From Candidatus Harpocratesius repetitus (GTDB lineage: Archaea > Asgardarchaeota > Lokiarchaeia > Sigyniarchaeales > Promethearchaeaceae), in the NCBI GenBank assembly GCA_021498095.1, contig JAIZWK010000001.1:1599666-1663665 (forward strand): a stretch of 64,000 nucleotides of DNA, read 5' to 3'. Below, piece by piece: positions 7,579 through 17,055 of the stretch. The notes beneath the pieces are model-generated. The model worked only from the letters and a program-made list of their open reading frames with translations. It was not told where the DNA came from and did not search any database. Both the position numbers and the translations under genes were made by a program. Every line of letters begins with the position of its first letter. Position 1 is the stretch's first letter.

Positions 7579-8699
7579 TAATGTGCTTCATGTTATTCGA
7601 AATTTCCTTTCCTACTTCAAACAATCTTCAATTTTATATTCCAATTTCATTTGTTATTATTATTCTTCACATTCAAACTGCAGGAATTGCTTTATATAGG
7701 AGTTTTCTCTACAAAAAAAGTTCTCCTTTCACAAGTCAAGTTCTATTCGCATATGGATTTCTTCTTACAAGTCAAATGCTAGGGTTTATTTTTTTATCAT
7801 TAGAACGATTTTTAATTTGGAATCTTCTCACTGGTTGGTCAAATGAATATTTTTACATTATTGGTTGGTATTTATTAGGTATAGGGGGATTTGGAGCAAA
7901 TTTAATCTTTGAACGAAGTTTCAGTTTAACTTCTAAGTATCCATATCTCTTTTCTTCTCTATCGTTTCTTTTAATTTTAATTAATCTTTTTAATTGGGAA
8001 AATGCTACTATTGGTTATTTTTCAGTTGTTTTATTTTTCATAATTAATTTTTTCATATTTTTATACTGGCTTAGATTATATCTGAAAAGTTCAAATCAAA
8101 TAAAGAAATTTTTGCGAGATATAATGATTGGATTTCTCATTGGTTCCTTGAATTTGATGGCAATGAATAAACAGATCGAAGAATATTCTTTTTCTGAAAT
8201 TCTTTATATTATTTTGTATATTGGGCAGTTTATTGGTTGTGTCCTGCAATTTCATGCTGTTTTTCACATCAAAACTCTTAATGATGCTGATTGGCGCTCT
8301 TCTATTTTAGAAATTGCAATAATTCATCAAGAAACTAAAGAAATATTATTATATCAAGATTTTACTGAGAAAAAAATGAGCGATCTGACCAATTTTTCTT
8401 CATCTATCAATGCTTTAGAAGAAATCCTTAAATTAATTGAAATTAATCCCCCTCATAAAACTGAAGCGATAAATATCGAAAGGGATCAAAACCAATTGAT
8501 AATATTGTATTATAAGAATTTGATTGGTGTTTTAATCACTTCCCAACCATTTTATATCTATCCTCGATTACTTTTGAAAATTCTTGTAGAGTTTTCATAT
8601 GAATATCATTATATTCTGTTCCGTAAAAGAAAAATTAAATTAAATCAAGTTGAATTTAAACCCTTCCTTCAACGATTATATCAATTAGTGTATGGTTAA
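7575..8699 (+). CDS. Multi-pass membrane protein with longin-like C-terminal domain
   Basis: A 374-residue protein with about seven to eight transmembrane segments in its first 235 residues, followed by a soluble domain of about 135 residues. That domain starts ILEIAIIHQETKEILLYQDF and continues with a helix (INALEEILKLIE), strands ending in LIILYYKNLIGVLITSQ, and a final helix. This strand-turn-strand-helix-strands order is the pattern of longin/Roadblock-type small GTPase-regulating folds that are abundant in Asgard archaea. It is translationally coupled to the GINS gene by an ATGA overlap. A cytosolic regulatory module on a membrane protein is inferred; I do not recognise the membrane part. 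The next gene has the same architecture. Confidence 0.75.
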   Translation: MIMCFMLFEISFPTSNNLQFYIPISFVIIILHIQTAGIALYRSFLYKKSSPFTSQVLFAYGFLLTSQMLGFIFLSLERFLIWNLLTGWSNEYFYIIGWYLLGIGGFGANLIFERSFSLTSKYPYLFSSLSFLLILINLFNWENATIGYFSVVLFFIINFFIFLYWLRLYLKSSNQIKKFLRDIMIGFLIGSLNLMAMNKQIEEYSFSEILYIILYIGQFIGCVLQFHAVFHIKTLNDADWRSSILEIAIIHQETKEILLYQDFTEKKMSDLTNFSSSINALEEILKLIEINPPHKTEAINIERDQNQLIILYYKNLIGVLITSQPFYIYPRLLLKILVEFSYEYHYILFRKRKIKLNQVEFKPFLQRLYQLVYG

Positions 8700-8743
8700 A
8701 TAGAAAAAACTTTTTTATTAAAAAAAATAGGAAATTATCCAGA

Positions 8744-9982
8744 ATGATATTATTAAAATTTACTTCGCTCTCCGTAATGATATCTTTTTCCCTCGAGATT
8801 GTAATCACTTTTTTGAGTTTTGAATTTTTCCTGTTATTTTTTGAACAATATTCGAAAAAAACAAATGAATCTATCTCGAACAACACATCTTCCAAATTTT
8901 CAATAATACAGAATAAAGAACCAAATCAAATTTTAAATATTTCAGCATTTAGACGGGTTATTCTAAAAATAACCAAGATCTGCAAAAAATTACTATCAAT
9001 TCTTCAAAATAGGGAATTATGTTGGGGTATTATGTTTTTTCTTATTGGGAATATGATGGTTTTACAAATTATTGGCGATTTCTATTTTTCTGAAAAGAAA
9101 ATAAGATATTTCTTTATTTATGGTCGGAATTTGGAGTTTATACTATCTTTATCTCTATTCAGTTTCTCATTAGAATCAAGTGAATTGAAAACTAATAATT
9201 ATTTAATCTCTAAAGGATTCGGGCTTCTTTCTGCTGCTATTTTTATTTTCACTGTATTTTCTCCTCAAATTACAATTATCCTCCTTCTTTTGGCAATTCC
9301 CTTAATTTTATTCTTATTAATCCAATATGGATGGATAACTTTAATCCAAACAAAAAAATTTCGGACATTTCGATACCCTTTTTATGCTTTATTTTTAGGA
9401 TTTTTCTTATTTATTGCAGGATTCCTCATCAGTCAGCTACTTTTTAATACACGGGATCTTCCAAATTTGGATTTAAGTGGAAGATTAGTTGGAGATTTCA
9501 TTCAACTTTTTGGAATTCTTCTATTAGCTGTGGCATTTTTCTTCTTACCATCCTTAAATGAATTTACATGGTATGATAAATTACAAAAAATGTTTGTAAT
9601 CCATCCTACTGGATTATGTTTATTTGGCTATGATTTTCTTAAATTTCAGGCAATCTCAGAGGCATCAACAGATACTGATCTTACAACCAGTCTTTTATTA
9701 GCAATGAACACCATCGCTCAAGAAATAACCCCACAAAAATCATCTAAAAGTGATGTGATTCATAAAGATAACTTAGTTATACTTTTTGAATTTGGGATGT
9801 ATTGCTTCATCGCTTTATTTGTATCTGAAGATAGTATTACCATCCGCAAGAAATTGAGAGAATTCAGTGGTTCTTTTGAACGTATGTTTTCAGCTCAGCT
9901 TAAGAAATGGTCTGGAAACACTAATCAATTTGAAACCGCAGAGAGATTAATATTCAAGATCTTTACCCCAGATCCACTATAA
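8744..9982 (+). CDS. Second multi-pass membrane protein with longin-like C-terminal domain
   Basis: This 412-residue protein repeats the architecture of its upstream neighbour: one membrane segment at the N-terminus, a basic region, then about seven membrane segments up to residue 280, and a soluble C-terminal domain of 130 residues. The latter starts MFVIHPTGLCLFGYDFLKF, followed by a helix (TSLLLAMNTIAQEI), then LVILFEFGMYCFIALFVS and a long final helix. Low overall identity but identical layout argues for an old duplication. It lies 44 bp downstream of the first. The function is unknown; a membrane-associated GTPase regulator or sensor is one possibility. ATG 8744 is the first start in a long open frame. 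Confidence 0.72.
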   Translation: MILLKFTSLSVMISFSLEIVITFLSFEFFLLFFEQYSKKTNESISNNTSSKFSIIQNKEPNQILNISAFRRVILKITKICKKLLSILQNRELCWGIMFFLIGNMMVLQIIGDFYFSEKKIRYFFIYGRNLEFILSLSLFSFSLESSELKTNNYLISKGFGLLSAAIFIFTVFSPQITIILLLLAIPLILFLLIQYGWITLIQTKKFRTFRYPFYALFLGFFLFIAGFLISQLLFNTRDLPNLDLSGRLVGDFIQLFGILLLAVAFFFLPSLNEFTWYDKLQKMFVIHPTGLCLFGYDFLKFQAISEASTDTDLTTSLLLAMNTIAQEITPQKSSKSDVIHKDNLVILFEFGMYCFIALFVSEDSITIRKKLREFSGSFERMFSAQLKKWSGNTNQFETAERLIFKIFTPDPL

Positions 9983-9988
9983 TTTCAT

Positions 9989-10203
9989 GCATCCAATTAT
10001 TATTTGAGTTGGTATTTCCACATTCTTAAAATCAGTCAAAATTTCATATTTTCGTCATTTTTCTTTGAATTATTGATTAAATAATATTTTATTTTCTTAA
10101 ACGATGTTTCGACAAATTTAAAATTAGGATAAATTTAGGGATTGTGGAAAATCAAGATAAAATTTTTGGATTTCCTTCAATTTTTCGAATTCTGCTATAC
10201 TCT
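9989..10203. repeat. Interspersed diverged repeat, copy A
   Basis: About 215 bp here match 34025-34240 in the same orientation with scattered substitutions and small indels. The best-conserved blocks are AACGATGTTTCGACAAA, TTTTTCTTTGAATTATTGA and TTCGAATTCTGCTATA. On the minus strand both copies encode a related peptide (IAEFE-LKEIQK...PQS-NLS) broken by stops, so they may be remains of one mobile-element gene. Copy A directly abuts the nop10 stop. Confidence 0.7.
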
Positions 10204-10210
10204 CAAAAAA

Positions 10211-10390
10211 TTAGGGAATTATTTTTTTCTGCATTTTTTCTCGAAAATAAGGCAATCTATATCGCTGATATTTATCTTGTAACGAAAATTTAGGGGGAAA
10301 AACGTTTTCTGTGGAGATTTTACAAAGAGGGCATTGGTTTGATAAAGTATATTTATGGCAATGAGGACATTTTTGTAAATGATGTGTCAT
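10211..10390 (-). CDS. nop10: H/ACA RNP component Nop10
   Basis: A 59-residue zinc-ribbon protein of the archaeal H/ACA pseudouridylation complex. The sequence starts MTHHLQKCPHCHKYTLSNQC with a second pair, CPLC, giving CPxC...CPLC zinc ligands, and then the diagnostic FPPKFSLQDKYQRYR block that contacts Cbf5. Length and order match Nop10 of other archaea. It is on the same strand as aIF2-alpha, 56 bp downstream, the conserved aIF2-alpha/Nop10 pairing of archaeal genomes. The basic C-terminus (REKMQKKIIP) ends at TAA. Confidence 0.92.
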   Translation of the reverse strand: MTHHLQKCPHCHKYTLSNQCPLCKISTENVFPPKFSLQDKYQRYRLPYFREKMQKKIIP

Positions 10391-10446
10391 TTGTCTCTTT
10401 CTCCTAAAACTAATATAATATTAATTAAAATTAAAAATAATTATCC

Positions 10447-11277
10447 TTATTGCTCGTTCGATAGATCTTCCCGGAGTAATTTCACACTTCCTGCATGACC
10501 AATCGTTTCTTCGAATTTTTTATGTACCTTTTCTAAGAATTTTTCTGCCGTATGATAATCCTTCGCTTCTAAATTCATACGATAAATTGGTGCTCCAATG
10601 TAAGCAAAAGATATTTCTACTCCTTTGGGTTTACGCAATCTTTTTACTGCTGCAAAACCTTCTTTGATTACTTCAATTCCATTACCTTCAAAAGAACGAA
10701 TGTCAAATTCTACTTGTAAATTCACTTTACTGATTGTTATATTTTCAATTATTAACTTGTATAATTCTTTTTGGAGATCTTCAGATATATCTAAACCAGG
10801 TGTATTAATGAGTGCTTCAAATCCGTCTTCTTTAATCGTTTCAAATGCGTTGCGAATTTCACCATATTGATCGATTAATGCCCAAATTGCTTTTTCATAC
10901 AAATCAGACAAAGTCATTCCATGCTGTTCTGCAAAAAAATTAAGAAGTCCTTCTAATTTAATTGCATATCGCCATTGGTTCATCACGGTGGTACGTTGAA
11001 TTTTGTTTACACGTCGTAAACTTAAATCTAAGTATCCTCTATCCTTATTTACTCGAATGACTTGTAAAACTAAACGTTGTCCAATTGAAACAATCGAATT
11101 AATGTTTTTCACCCAACGGTTTGATAGTTCTGATATGTGTACCATGCCTTGGGCACGTTCTTCATGAGGGAGGCCTGCATAATCTTCTAGTTCAACTTGT
11201 ACATAGCCTCGTTGAACATTTGTTACGCGGCAGACAACGAGTTCACCAGGTTCTGGAAAAGGATTACGATTGAGCAT
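10447..11277 (-). CDS. Translation initiation factor aIF2 alpha subunit
   Basis: A 276-residue aIF2-alpha, which with beta and gamma subunits delivers initiator tRNA to the ribosome. The N-terminal S1/OB domain shows GELVVCRVTNVQRGYVQVEL and the typical MVHISELSNRWVKNI, then VIRVNKDRGYLDLSLRRV. A helical middle domain and a C-terminal alpha-beta domain with GVEISFAYIGAPIYR follow. The start is ATG 11277 (MLNRNPFPEPGELV) because family members begin just before this motif; GTG 11292 is a longer alternative. nop10 lies downstream in the same direction. Confidence 0.93.
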   Translation of the reverse strand: MLNRNPFPEPGELVVCRVTNVQRGYVQVELEDYAGLPHEERAQGMVHISELSNRWVKNINSIVSIGQRLVLQVIRVNKDRGYLDLSLRRVNKIQRTTVMNQWRYAIKLEGLLNFFAEQHGMTLSDLYEKAIWALIDQYGEIRNAFETIKEDGFEALINTPGLDISEDLQKELYKLIIENITISKVNLQVEFDIRSFEGNGIEVIKEGFAAVKRLRKPKGVEISFAYIGAPIYRMNLEAKDYHTAEKFLEKVHKKFEETIGHAGSVKLLREDLSNEQ

Positions 11278-11405
11278 TGTAGTAAGAAACACTTGATTTA
11301 TTATGAATTTTGCGATTTAACCATTATTTAATATTTGATTCTATAATTAGAAAAAAATGATTTGTTGGATGAATGAGTGAATAAAATAAATGAAATTCTA
11401 TTGAA

Positions 11406-11858
11406 TTAATATTTTGTTTTTACTTCTTTTGTTACAAAGCATGTTTCCTTAATGTTTATGCCTGGAATTTTGGAAATTTCATCTTCAATTAAAGGATCTA
11501 AATATTCTAATGACGGCAATTCACATCTTACAAATATTCCACAATCTCCTGATAATCGCCAAATATCTGTTATTTCAGGTATCTTTTTTAATTCTTGAGT
11601 TATTTTCTTTATTTGATTAAGATCCGGTTGGATTTTGATCGTTGCTCTTGTGGGATTATCCAATTTTTGATCATCGAGTACAATCGTGAATTTTTTAATG
11701 ACACCATCTACAAGGAGCCTATTTACTCTTCTTCTAACAGTTGCCTCCGTTTTTCCAATTTGTTCTGCTATGCTTCGATAAGATGTACGAGCATCTTTCT
11801 TTAACAATTCAATAATATTACGATCGAGTAAATCAATATGTGGTTTTTCTGTAGACAT
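11406..11858 (-). CDS. Lrp/AsnC-family transcriptional regulator
   Basis: A 150-residue regulator. Residues 8-60 form an Asn-type winged helix (LLDRNIIELLKKDARTSYR, then IAEQIGKTEATVRRRVNRL), followed by a RAM ligand-binding domain with alternating strands and helices to residue 145. Such proteins bind amino acids and regulate metabolism or global transcription in archaea. It is upstream of aIF2-alpha on the same strand with 128 bp between them, so probably a separate unit. The region before its start is A+T-rich with several TGATCAT-like sequences that could be its own sites. The effector cannot be read from sequence. Confidence 0.9.
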   Translation of the reverse strand: MSTEKPHIDLLDRNIIELLKKDARTSYRSIAEQIGKTEATVRRRVNRLLVDGVIKKFTIVLDDQKLDNPTRATIKIQPDLNQIKKITQELKKIPEITDIWRLSGDCGIFVRCELPSLEYLDPLIEDEISKIPGINIKETCFVTKEVKTKY

Positions 11859-12057
11859 AATTCATCAAAATGATCGGGGTTAAAAAGAATTAATGCAAAA
11901 CGATTAAAAAAGTTAATGAAATGATCATCAAGAAGTAAAAATATAATATTAATCATTCAAAACAATTCCGAAAAAGATCATTAGATCGATAAAAAAACTG
12001 AAAAAAATCGGATTTGTTAAATATAGATATCGATAAATTTTGAGGTGAGAATTATTC

Positions 12058-12285
12058 ATGACAGATTTCTTAAAATTAAAGTATATGGAGTATGAGAGAT
12101 TTTACCAATTCTTTAAAAAAGATGATAACCAAGCATTGAAACAGCATAAAATTGCAGTATCTGAAACAATAAAAGAACAAAAAGAGATAAAAAAGCTAAA
12201 GGAATTAAAAGATCCTCAAAATCTTCAAAATTCCCAAGAATCGCAAAAAGAGCAAGAAAATCAAAATATACTGGTAGAATGTTGA
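12058..12285 (+). CDS. Small charged hypothetical protein
   Basis: A 75-residue protein with no recognised domain. The N-terminal 40 residues have an aromatic-rich helix (YMEYERFYQFFKK); the rest is a Lys/Glu/Gln-rich helical tail with the low-complexity repeat QNLQNSQESQKEQENQN. A strong-looking Shine-Dalgarno (GAGGTGA) sits 9 nt before the ATG, supporting translation. It converges on the U32-family gene. It could be a small coiled-coil protein; function unknown. Confidence 0.5.
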   Translation: MTDFLKLKYMEYERFYQFFKKDDNQALKQHKIAVSETIKEQKEIKKLKELKDPQNLQNSQESQKEQENQNILVEC

Positions 12286-12341
12286 AGATATTTGTCAACT
12301 TGTCTACTTTTTTTTATTTTATCAATTTCGTTGCTTCAAAT

Positions 12342-13643
12342 TTACGATCTTGAAGATAGTCGAAATACTCTTGCTGTTTTTGGAATCCGCGCTGAAGTTT
12401 TAATTCCTACAAAAATCGGTGCATTTGATGATGCAATTTCTGTGTATTTAACTGGTTTTCCATTAACTTGCATTGAATCAATGATTTGTTCAAAGTAAAA
12501 ATCCTTTTGATTTTCGAAGATAATTGTATCCCCGATTTTTAATTGACCTTTGACAAGGTGGATCTCTACAGCACTTGATTTTGGATAAAAGTTTTTTACT
12601 TCACCAATATGAATTTTACGGATTTTTGCTTGATTTCCTCGAATTGTTCTTTCGATATCTTCAAGACTTGGCTTCGAGAAATAAAATCCCAAGTGAAATC
12701 CTCTGTTAAAAACAGATTCAAGCCGAGAAATCCATCCATCTACATGTTCCTGATTATAACTTCCATCAAAATACGCATCAATAGCTTCTCTATAACATTT
12801 GGCTGTTTCTTCAATGTAGCGAGGATCCCTCATCCTACCTTCAATTTTAAATGCTCTAATTCCAGCTTTAACCAATTCTGGTATGTGTCCGATCATGCAG
12901 AGATCTTTGGCATTGAAAAACATTCCAGAATACGGTTCATATTGGATTACTTCACTTTCTTCACCCTTAAATGTATACATTCTCCTGCAAGGTTGAACAC
13001 ATTTCCCACGATTAGCAGAAAATTCAGGGTTAAAACCCATTATTTCCGATGAGAGATAACACCTACCACTTACTGCGGTACATGAAGCACCATGAACGAA
13101 TGTTTCTACTGGAATTTTGATTTTTCTAATAATTTCATTAATATCTTGTAAATCTAACTCGCGTGCTAAAATTAATCGTTCTGCACCTAATTCTTGATAA
13201 AAACGTGCACTTAATTCATTCGAGATGTTTGCTTGGGTTGAAACATGAAATGGGATTCCAATTTGCTTAGCAATCATAATTGCGGCTAAATCATGACAGA
13301 TTATGGCATCAACACCCGAATCATGCGCTAATTCTATAGTTTGGTGCAATTCAATCAATTCTGTATTGTATATCAAAATATTTGTCGTTAGATAACATCT
13401 TTTTTCCTTTGAGTGTACCAAATCTACTAATCTTTTGAGATCTGATGATGGAAAATTCATCGCTCTCGCTCGCATGCTGAAATTTGTTTGCAATCCAAAG
13501 TATACTGCATCTGCTGAATCTAAAACTGTGGAATTTGGATGCAATGTTTTCCATCCATTAAGTGGAACAAGTAATTCAGGCTTGAACGTAGGTTGTGCAG
13601 TTGTGAAAGAATTATGATCTGTGTTTAAGCCGTATGAATCCAT
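12342..13643 (-). CDS. Peptidase U32-family protein (RNA hydroxylation/TrhP-like)
   Basis: The 433-residue protein belongs to family U32. The family signature is present as ETFVHGASCTAVSGRCYLSS, followed by a second cysteine cluster (GKCVQPCRR) that with it could hold an iron-sulfur cluster. The N-terminal two thirds are a TIM-barrel-like repeat of helices and strands, and the C-terminus is a small beta domain of the kind that ends long U32 proteins. Family members such as TrhP and RlhA are prephenate-dependent tRNA/rRNA hydroxylases, and other members are reported as proteases, so RNA modification is the likely role. It is a single-gene unit read against its neighbours. Confidence 0.85.
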   Translation of the reverse strand: MDSYGLNTDHNSFTTAQPTFKPELLVPLNGWKTLHPNSTVLDSADAVYFGLQTNFSMRARAMNFPSSDLKRLVDLVHSKEKRCYLTTNILIYNTELIELHQTIELAHDSGVDAIICHDLAAIMIAKQIGIPFHVSTQANISNELSARFYQELGAERLILARELDLQDINEIIRKIKIPVETFVHGASCTAVSGRCYLSSEIMGFNPEFSANRGKCVQPCRRMYTFKGEESEVIQYEPYSGMFFNAKDLCMIGHIPELVKAGIRAFKIEGRMRDPRYIEETAKCYREAIDAYFDGSYNQEHVDGWISRLESVFNRGFHLGFYFSKPSLEDIERTIRGNQAKIRKIHIGEVKNFYPKSSAVEIHLVKGQLKIGDTIIFENQKDFYFEQIIDSMQVNGKPVKYTEIASSNAPIFVGIKTSARIPKTARVFRLSSRS

Positions 13644-13908
13644 AATTGATTATTAAAAAAAAAATCGCTTTATAATGAATTTTGCTCTTTTGAAAGATAT
13701 CTTTATTATTTTTGATCTTTAGAACCATTTTTACATACAAATAAATATGACATTATCGAAATAATATCAATAGAAAATTGAAAAAGGAGCTGAAATATAC
13801 ACTAATTTTGTCAAATCCCGAATTACTATGGGTTTAAGGCAAAATTTTTTGTTAAATTTAACAGTAGGATAAAAAGAGGCCATTTACTTAAAAATTTGAG
13901 GGTTTGCC

Positions 13909-16125
13909 ATGCAAAAGCGAATGTATACACTGCCAAAATTAGTACTAATTCCTAGTTGGGGAAAACTTCTTGGATATCCAATCTTGGGGACTTATAGAAA
14001 TCATAAAGTTAGGAATATATTAAATGATCCAATCATATTTTTATCAAATTTCGAATGTTCTATTACAACTGAAAAGGAAACACGTCATTACCTATTTGGA
14101 TTGGGTTTTTATTATACAAAATTTCAAATTGATGCGAATAATTACATAATTGATTATCGTCGTTTAACTTGTATTGTTCTTTCTGATTTTGTTTATCAAT
14201 TTATTAAGGACTCAGTAGATATATCTGCTATTCGAGATCCCGATATTATTTTAAAAGAAACTATGTTTAGCATAGTTTTTCCAATTGAACAAGGAAAACG
14301 TAATGAAAATCAATTATCATTCATTCGCGGAGTTCTGAATAGAGAGATTTTCATGCCATATAAAGAAATCTTAACTAAGTTTATCGATCATCTTCAAAAT
14401 GTTCCATCGAATAAATTTAAGCAGGCAGGTCATGCTTTACTGATGGGAACTAGATCCGATTTCAGCATGATGTATTTATCAAATTCTATTTCTCCTGAAA
14501 TTCTATCCGAATTTAATCCATCAACTCCAGGAATAACTCATATTGGTACAAATGCTGACTTTGTTCTCTCAAAGGAGTTTTCTTCAGAAGAAATAGATTT
14601 TATTAATTATTCCATTCAATATTTAGAATATATTTTTAACGATATTTCGTTTAACCCTGCATCTCCTTTAGACTATTTTGAAGAAGGATTTTACCGTTTT
14701 CAAAAGAAGGAAATGTTTTCATCAACTAATATCCCAGCAAAACAAATTCAATTGGAAAAAATGTTAGATGTAACTCAAATTTCTCCTGAGATTTTTGTTA
14801 CCTCACCATTATATGAGAAAAAAGTAGTTTGGGATGAAAATCATCCCCGAAAATCGCTAGAATTATGGGGGATTAAACCAAAAGAATCTAAAATCCGTCT
14901 TCTTGCTTTGACTGAACTAAAAAATACCGTAAAGGAAGAATCTGCAAATATCGAATTAAACGATTATAAACGTGGGCCTAGCCTTCAAAGTTCTAATTTT
15001 GAATTAGACATCCATAAAAGACCAAAAGTAAATATCAAAGAATTACCACCAATACCTGAATCAACAGTGAAGGATATTCTTAATTATTTGCATATGATAA
15101 TAGGTGAAGATTATGAAGCTCACCAACTTGCTGATACATTTGAAAAGGCTCGAGATACAATTAAAAAACTTACTTTTAATTCAAAATATATTTGGGAACT
15201 CAGCAAAATGGCGAATTTATTTTACAGAGAAGAGCCAGGATTTGGGTTAAAACAGATAGAAAAAAATCGAACAATGATGAACATAAAGGATTGGATAGAT
15301 GAAATTGAAGAACAAGAACGATTGGAGCGAGAACGAATAGAGAAAGAAAGGTTGGAGCGAGAACGGTTGGAACGAGAACGATTGGAGAAAGAAAGATTGG
15401 AGCGAGAACGGTTGGAACGAGAACGATTGGAGAAAGAAAGATTGGAACGTGAGCGGTTGGAAAAAGAACGAATAGAGAAAGAAAGGTTGGAACGTGAGCG
15501 GTTGGAAAAAGAACGAATAGAGAAAGAAAGGTTGGAACGTGAGCGGTTGGAAAAAGAACGAATAGAGAAAGAAAGGTTGGAACGTGAGCGGTTGGAAAAA
15601 GAAGGAATAGAGAAAGAAAGGTTGGAACGTGAGCGGTTGGAAAAAGAACGAATAGAGAAAGAAAGGTTGGAGCGAGAACGGTTGGAACGCGAACGATTGG
15701 AGAAAGAAAGGTTGGAACGTGAGCGGTTGGAAAAAGAACGAATAGAGAAAGAGAAATCTAAAGAATATATAAAGGAGAAAGAAAGATTGGAAAGAGAAAG
15801 ACTCAAACGTGAACAACAACTCAGTATTGAGCATCATAAACTTTGGACTGAAAAATTCCAAAAAAATATTCCTATATCGAATTCACAAGTTTCTCAGAGC
15901 AATAAGAAACTTTCAATCCCTAATAATCCTATGGAAAATAAATATCTGGAGATACAAAGGCAATTAAACCAAGTTACTGAGGAATTAAAAATAATTCAAT
16001 CTAAATCTCCCAAATCTAAACAAGAAAAATCAGATTTGAAAGCGAAAAAGAAGGAGTTAAAAAAAGAATTCAAAAAATTAAAAAAATCTCTGAAGAAGTT
16101 GCAAAAGAATTTAAATAAATCCTAA
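13909..16125 (+). CDS. Large protein with unknown N-terminal domain and ER/K single-helix repeats
   Basis: A 738-residue protein. Residues 1-400 are a mixed alpha/beta region with no motif I recognise. Residues about 460-625 consist almost entirely of Glu, Arg, Lys, Leu and Ile in a 15-residue repeat, [15 protein letters not shown], whose DNA is a near-identical 45-bp tandem array. Such alternating acidic and basic residues form stable single alpha helices (ER/K helices, as in eukaryotic myosins) or long coiled coils. The last 110 residues are Lys-rich and helical, ending [17 protein letters not shown]. It may be a spacer or scaffold in a cytoskeletal or membrane context; this is inference. 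A methyltransferase gene follows with its first possible start overlapping the stop. Confidence 0.85.
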   Translation: MQKRMYTLPKLVLIPSWGKLLGYPILGTYRNHKVRNILNDPIIFLSNFECSITTEKETRHYLFGLGFYYTKFQIDANNYIIDYRRLTCIVLSDFVYQFIKDSVDISAIRDPDIILKETMFSIVFPIEQGKRNENQLSFIRGVLNREIFMPYKEILTKFIDHLQNVPSNKFKQAGHALLMGTRSDFSMMYLSNSISPEILSEFNPSTPGITHIGTNADFVLSKEFSSEEIDFINYSIQYLEYIFNDISFNPASPLDYFEEGFYRFQKKEMFSSTNIPAKQIQLEKMLDVTQISPEIFVTSPLYEKKVVWDENHPRKSLELWGIKPKESKIRLLALTELKNTVKEESANIELNDYKRGPSLQSSNFELDIHKRPKVNIKELPPIPESTVKDILNYLHMIIGEDYEAHQLADTFEKARDTIKKLTFNSKYIWELSKMANLFYREEPGFGLKQIEKNRTMMNIKDWIDEIEEQERLERERIEKERLERERLERERLEKERLERERLERERLEKERLERERLEKERIEKERLERERLEKERIEKERLERERLEKERIEKERLERERLEKEGIEKERLERERLEKERIEKERLERERLERERLEKERLERERLEKERIEKEKSKEYIKEKERLERERLKREQQLSIEHHKLWTEKFQKNIPISNSQVSQSNKKLSIPNNPMENKYLEIQRQLNQVTEELKIIQSKSPKSKQEKSDLKAKKKELKKEFKKLKKSLKKLQKNLNKS
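15313..15768 (+). repeat. Tandem 45-bp repeat array coding for [15 protein letters not shown]
   Basis: About ten units of 45 bp or its 15- and 30-bp parts. At least four consecutive units from 15481 to 15660 are nearly identical at DNA level; one copy at 15601 carries a C-to-G change that turns Arg into Gly. High DNA identity shows recent expansion and predicts length variation between strains. Confidence 0.9.
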
Positions 16126-16166
16126 TGCATGATTTTTTTATCTTTATTCCATTATATTTTCAAGAA

Positions 16167-16994
16167 ATGCCTAATCAAAAATTTCCCCAAGATCATCAAG
16201 GAGGGGCAGATCTCCGAAATGTAATCAATTACTATCGGAAAAAAGCACTCCATTATGACGAAGATTATTCCGAATGGTATTGGAAACTTTATGATGATCT
16301 CACTTGGAATTTTTTAAAACCTTACCTTCCTCATAAAAATAACATGCGAATTTTAGATGTTGGGGCAGGTACGGGAAAATGGGCAATAAAATTGGCTCAA
16401 ATGGGATTTTATGTAGATTGTCTAGATATTTCTCCTGAAATGTTGAAAATTGCAGAAAAAAAAGTAAAATATCTTGATTTAGAATCGAATATCACATTTC
16501 AAATAAAAGATATTCGAGATCTCTCTAATTTATCTGATAATTCATATGATCTTGTTTTAGCTCTCGGAGATGTAATATCGTACTGTATTGATGATTCTCT
16601 TGCAGTAGGGGAATTATATCGCGTTACTAAACAAAAAGGCTGGTGTATCGCATCCGTGGATAGTAAATTCATATATATGCTTAATCATATCAAATATAAT
16701 CAATTTAAAGCTCTAAAAAGTGTTGAGCAGACTAGTATTTCATATTTTTTTAAAAAACATCCAGTTAAAACGTATACACCTCAAGAATTACAAAATCTTT
16801 TTCAAAATGCTGGATTTATTGTCAAAGAAATTTGTGGTAAGTCAATATTTTCAGGCGCCCTCCGTAAAAAAATGCGCGAAAAGAAAATTTCTGAAAATTA
16901 CGAATTATTTCTCCAGTTAGAGATGAAATATGGGAGGGATCCTTCCTTTATAGGTCAAGCAGGGCATTTACAAATTTCTGCTCAAAAATCATAA
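16167..16994 (+). CDS. Class I SAM-dependent methyltransferase
   Basis: A 275-residue methyltransferase. Motif I is ILDVGAGTGKWAIKLAQMG, the acidic end of strand 2 is CLDISPEML, motif II is ITFQIKDIRDL and motif III is YDLVLALGDVISY. The order is that of the UbiE/Methyltransf_11 group. The substrate cannot be read from sequence; an N-terminal helical lid (YYRKKALHYDEDYSEWYW) is typical of small-molecule methyltransferases. The frame is open from ATG 16125, which overlaps the previous stop, but homology-like sequence starts after ATG 16167, so that start is preferred. Confidence 0.85.
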   Translation: MPNQKFPQDHQGGADLRNVINYYRKKALHYDEDYSEWYWKLYDDLTWNFLKPYLPHKNNMRILDVGAGTGKWAIKLAQMGFYVDCLDISPEMLKIAEKKVKYLDLESNITFQIKDIRDLSNLSDNSYDLVLALGDVISYCIDDSLAVGELYRVTKQKGWCIASVDSKFIYMLNHIKYNQFKALKSVEQTSISYFFKKHPVKTYTPQELQNLFQNAGFIVKEICGKSIFSGALRKKMREKKISENYELFLQLEMKYGRDPSFIGQAGHLQISAQKS

Positions 16995-17055
16995 AAAGCA
17001 CTTGATTTAATCAAATGAATGAAAGTATGAGAAAAAAATGAAAATCATATCTATT

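Noticed and set aside
15222..15861. Long minus-strand frames opposite the ER/K repeat
   Set aside because: They are the mirror of the tandem repeat (Ser/Arg- or Phe/Gln-rich) and have no initiation signals. Codon periodicity supports the plus-strand gene.
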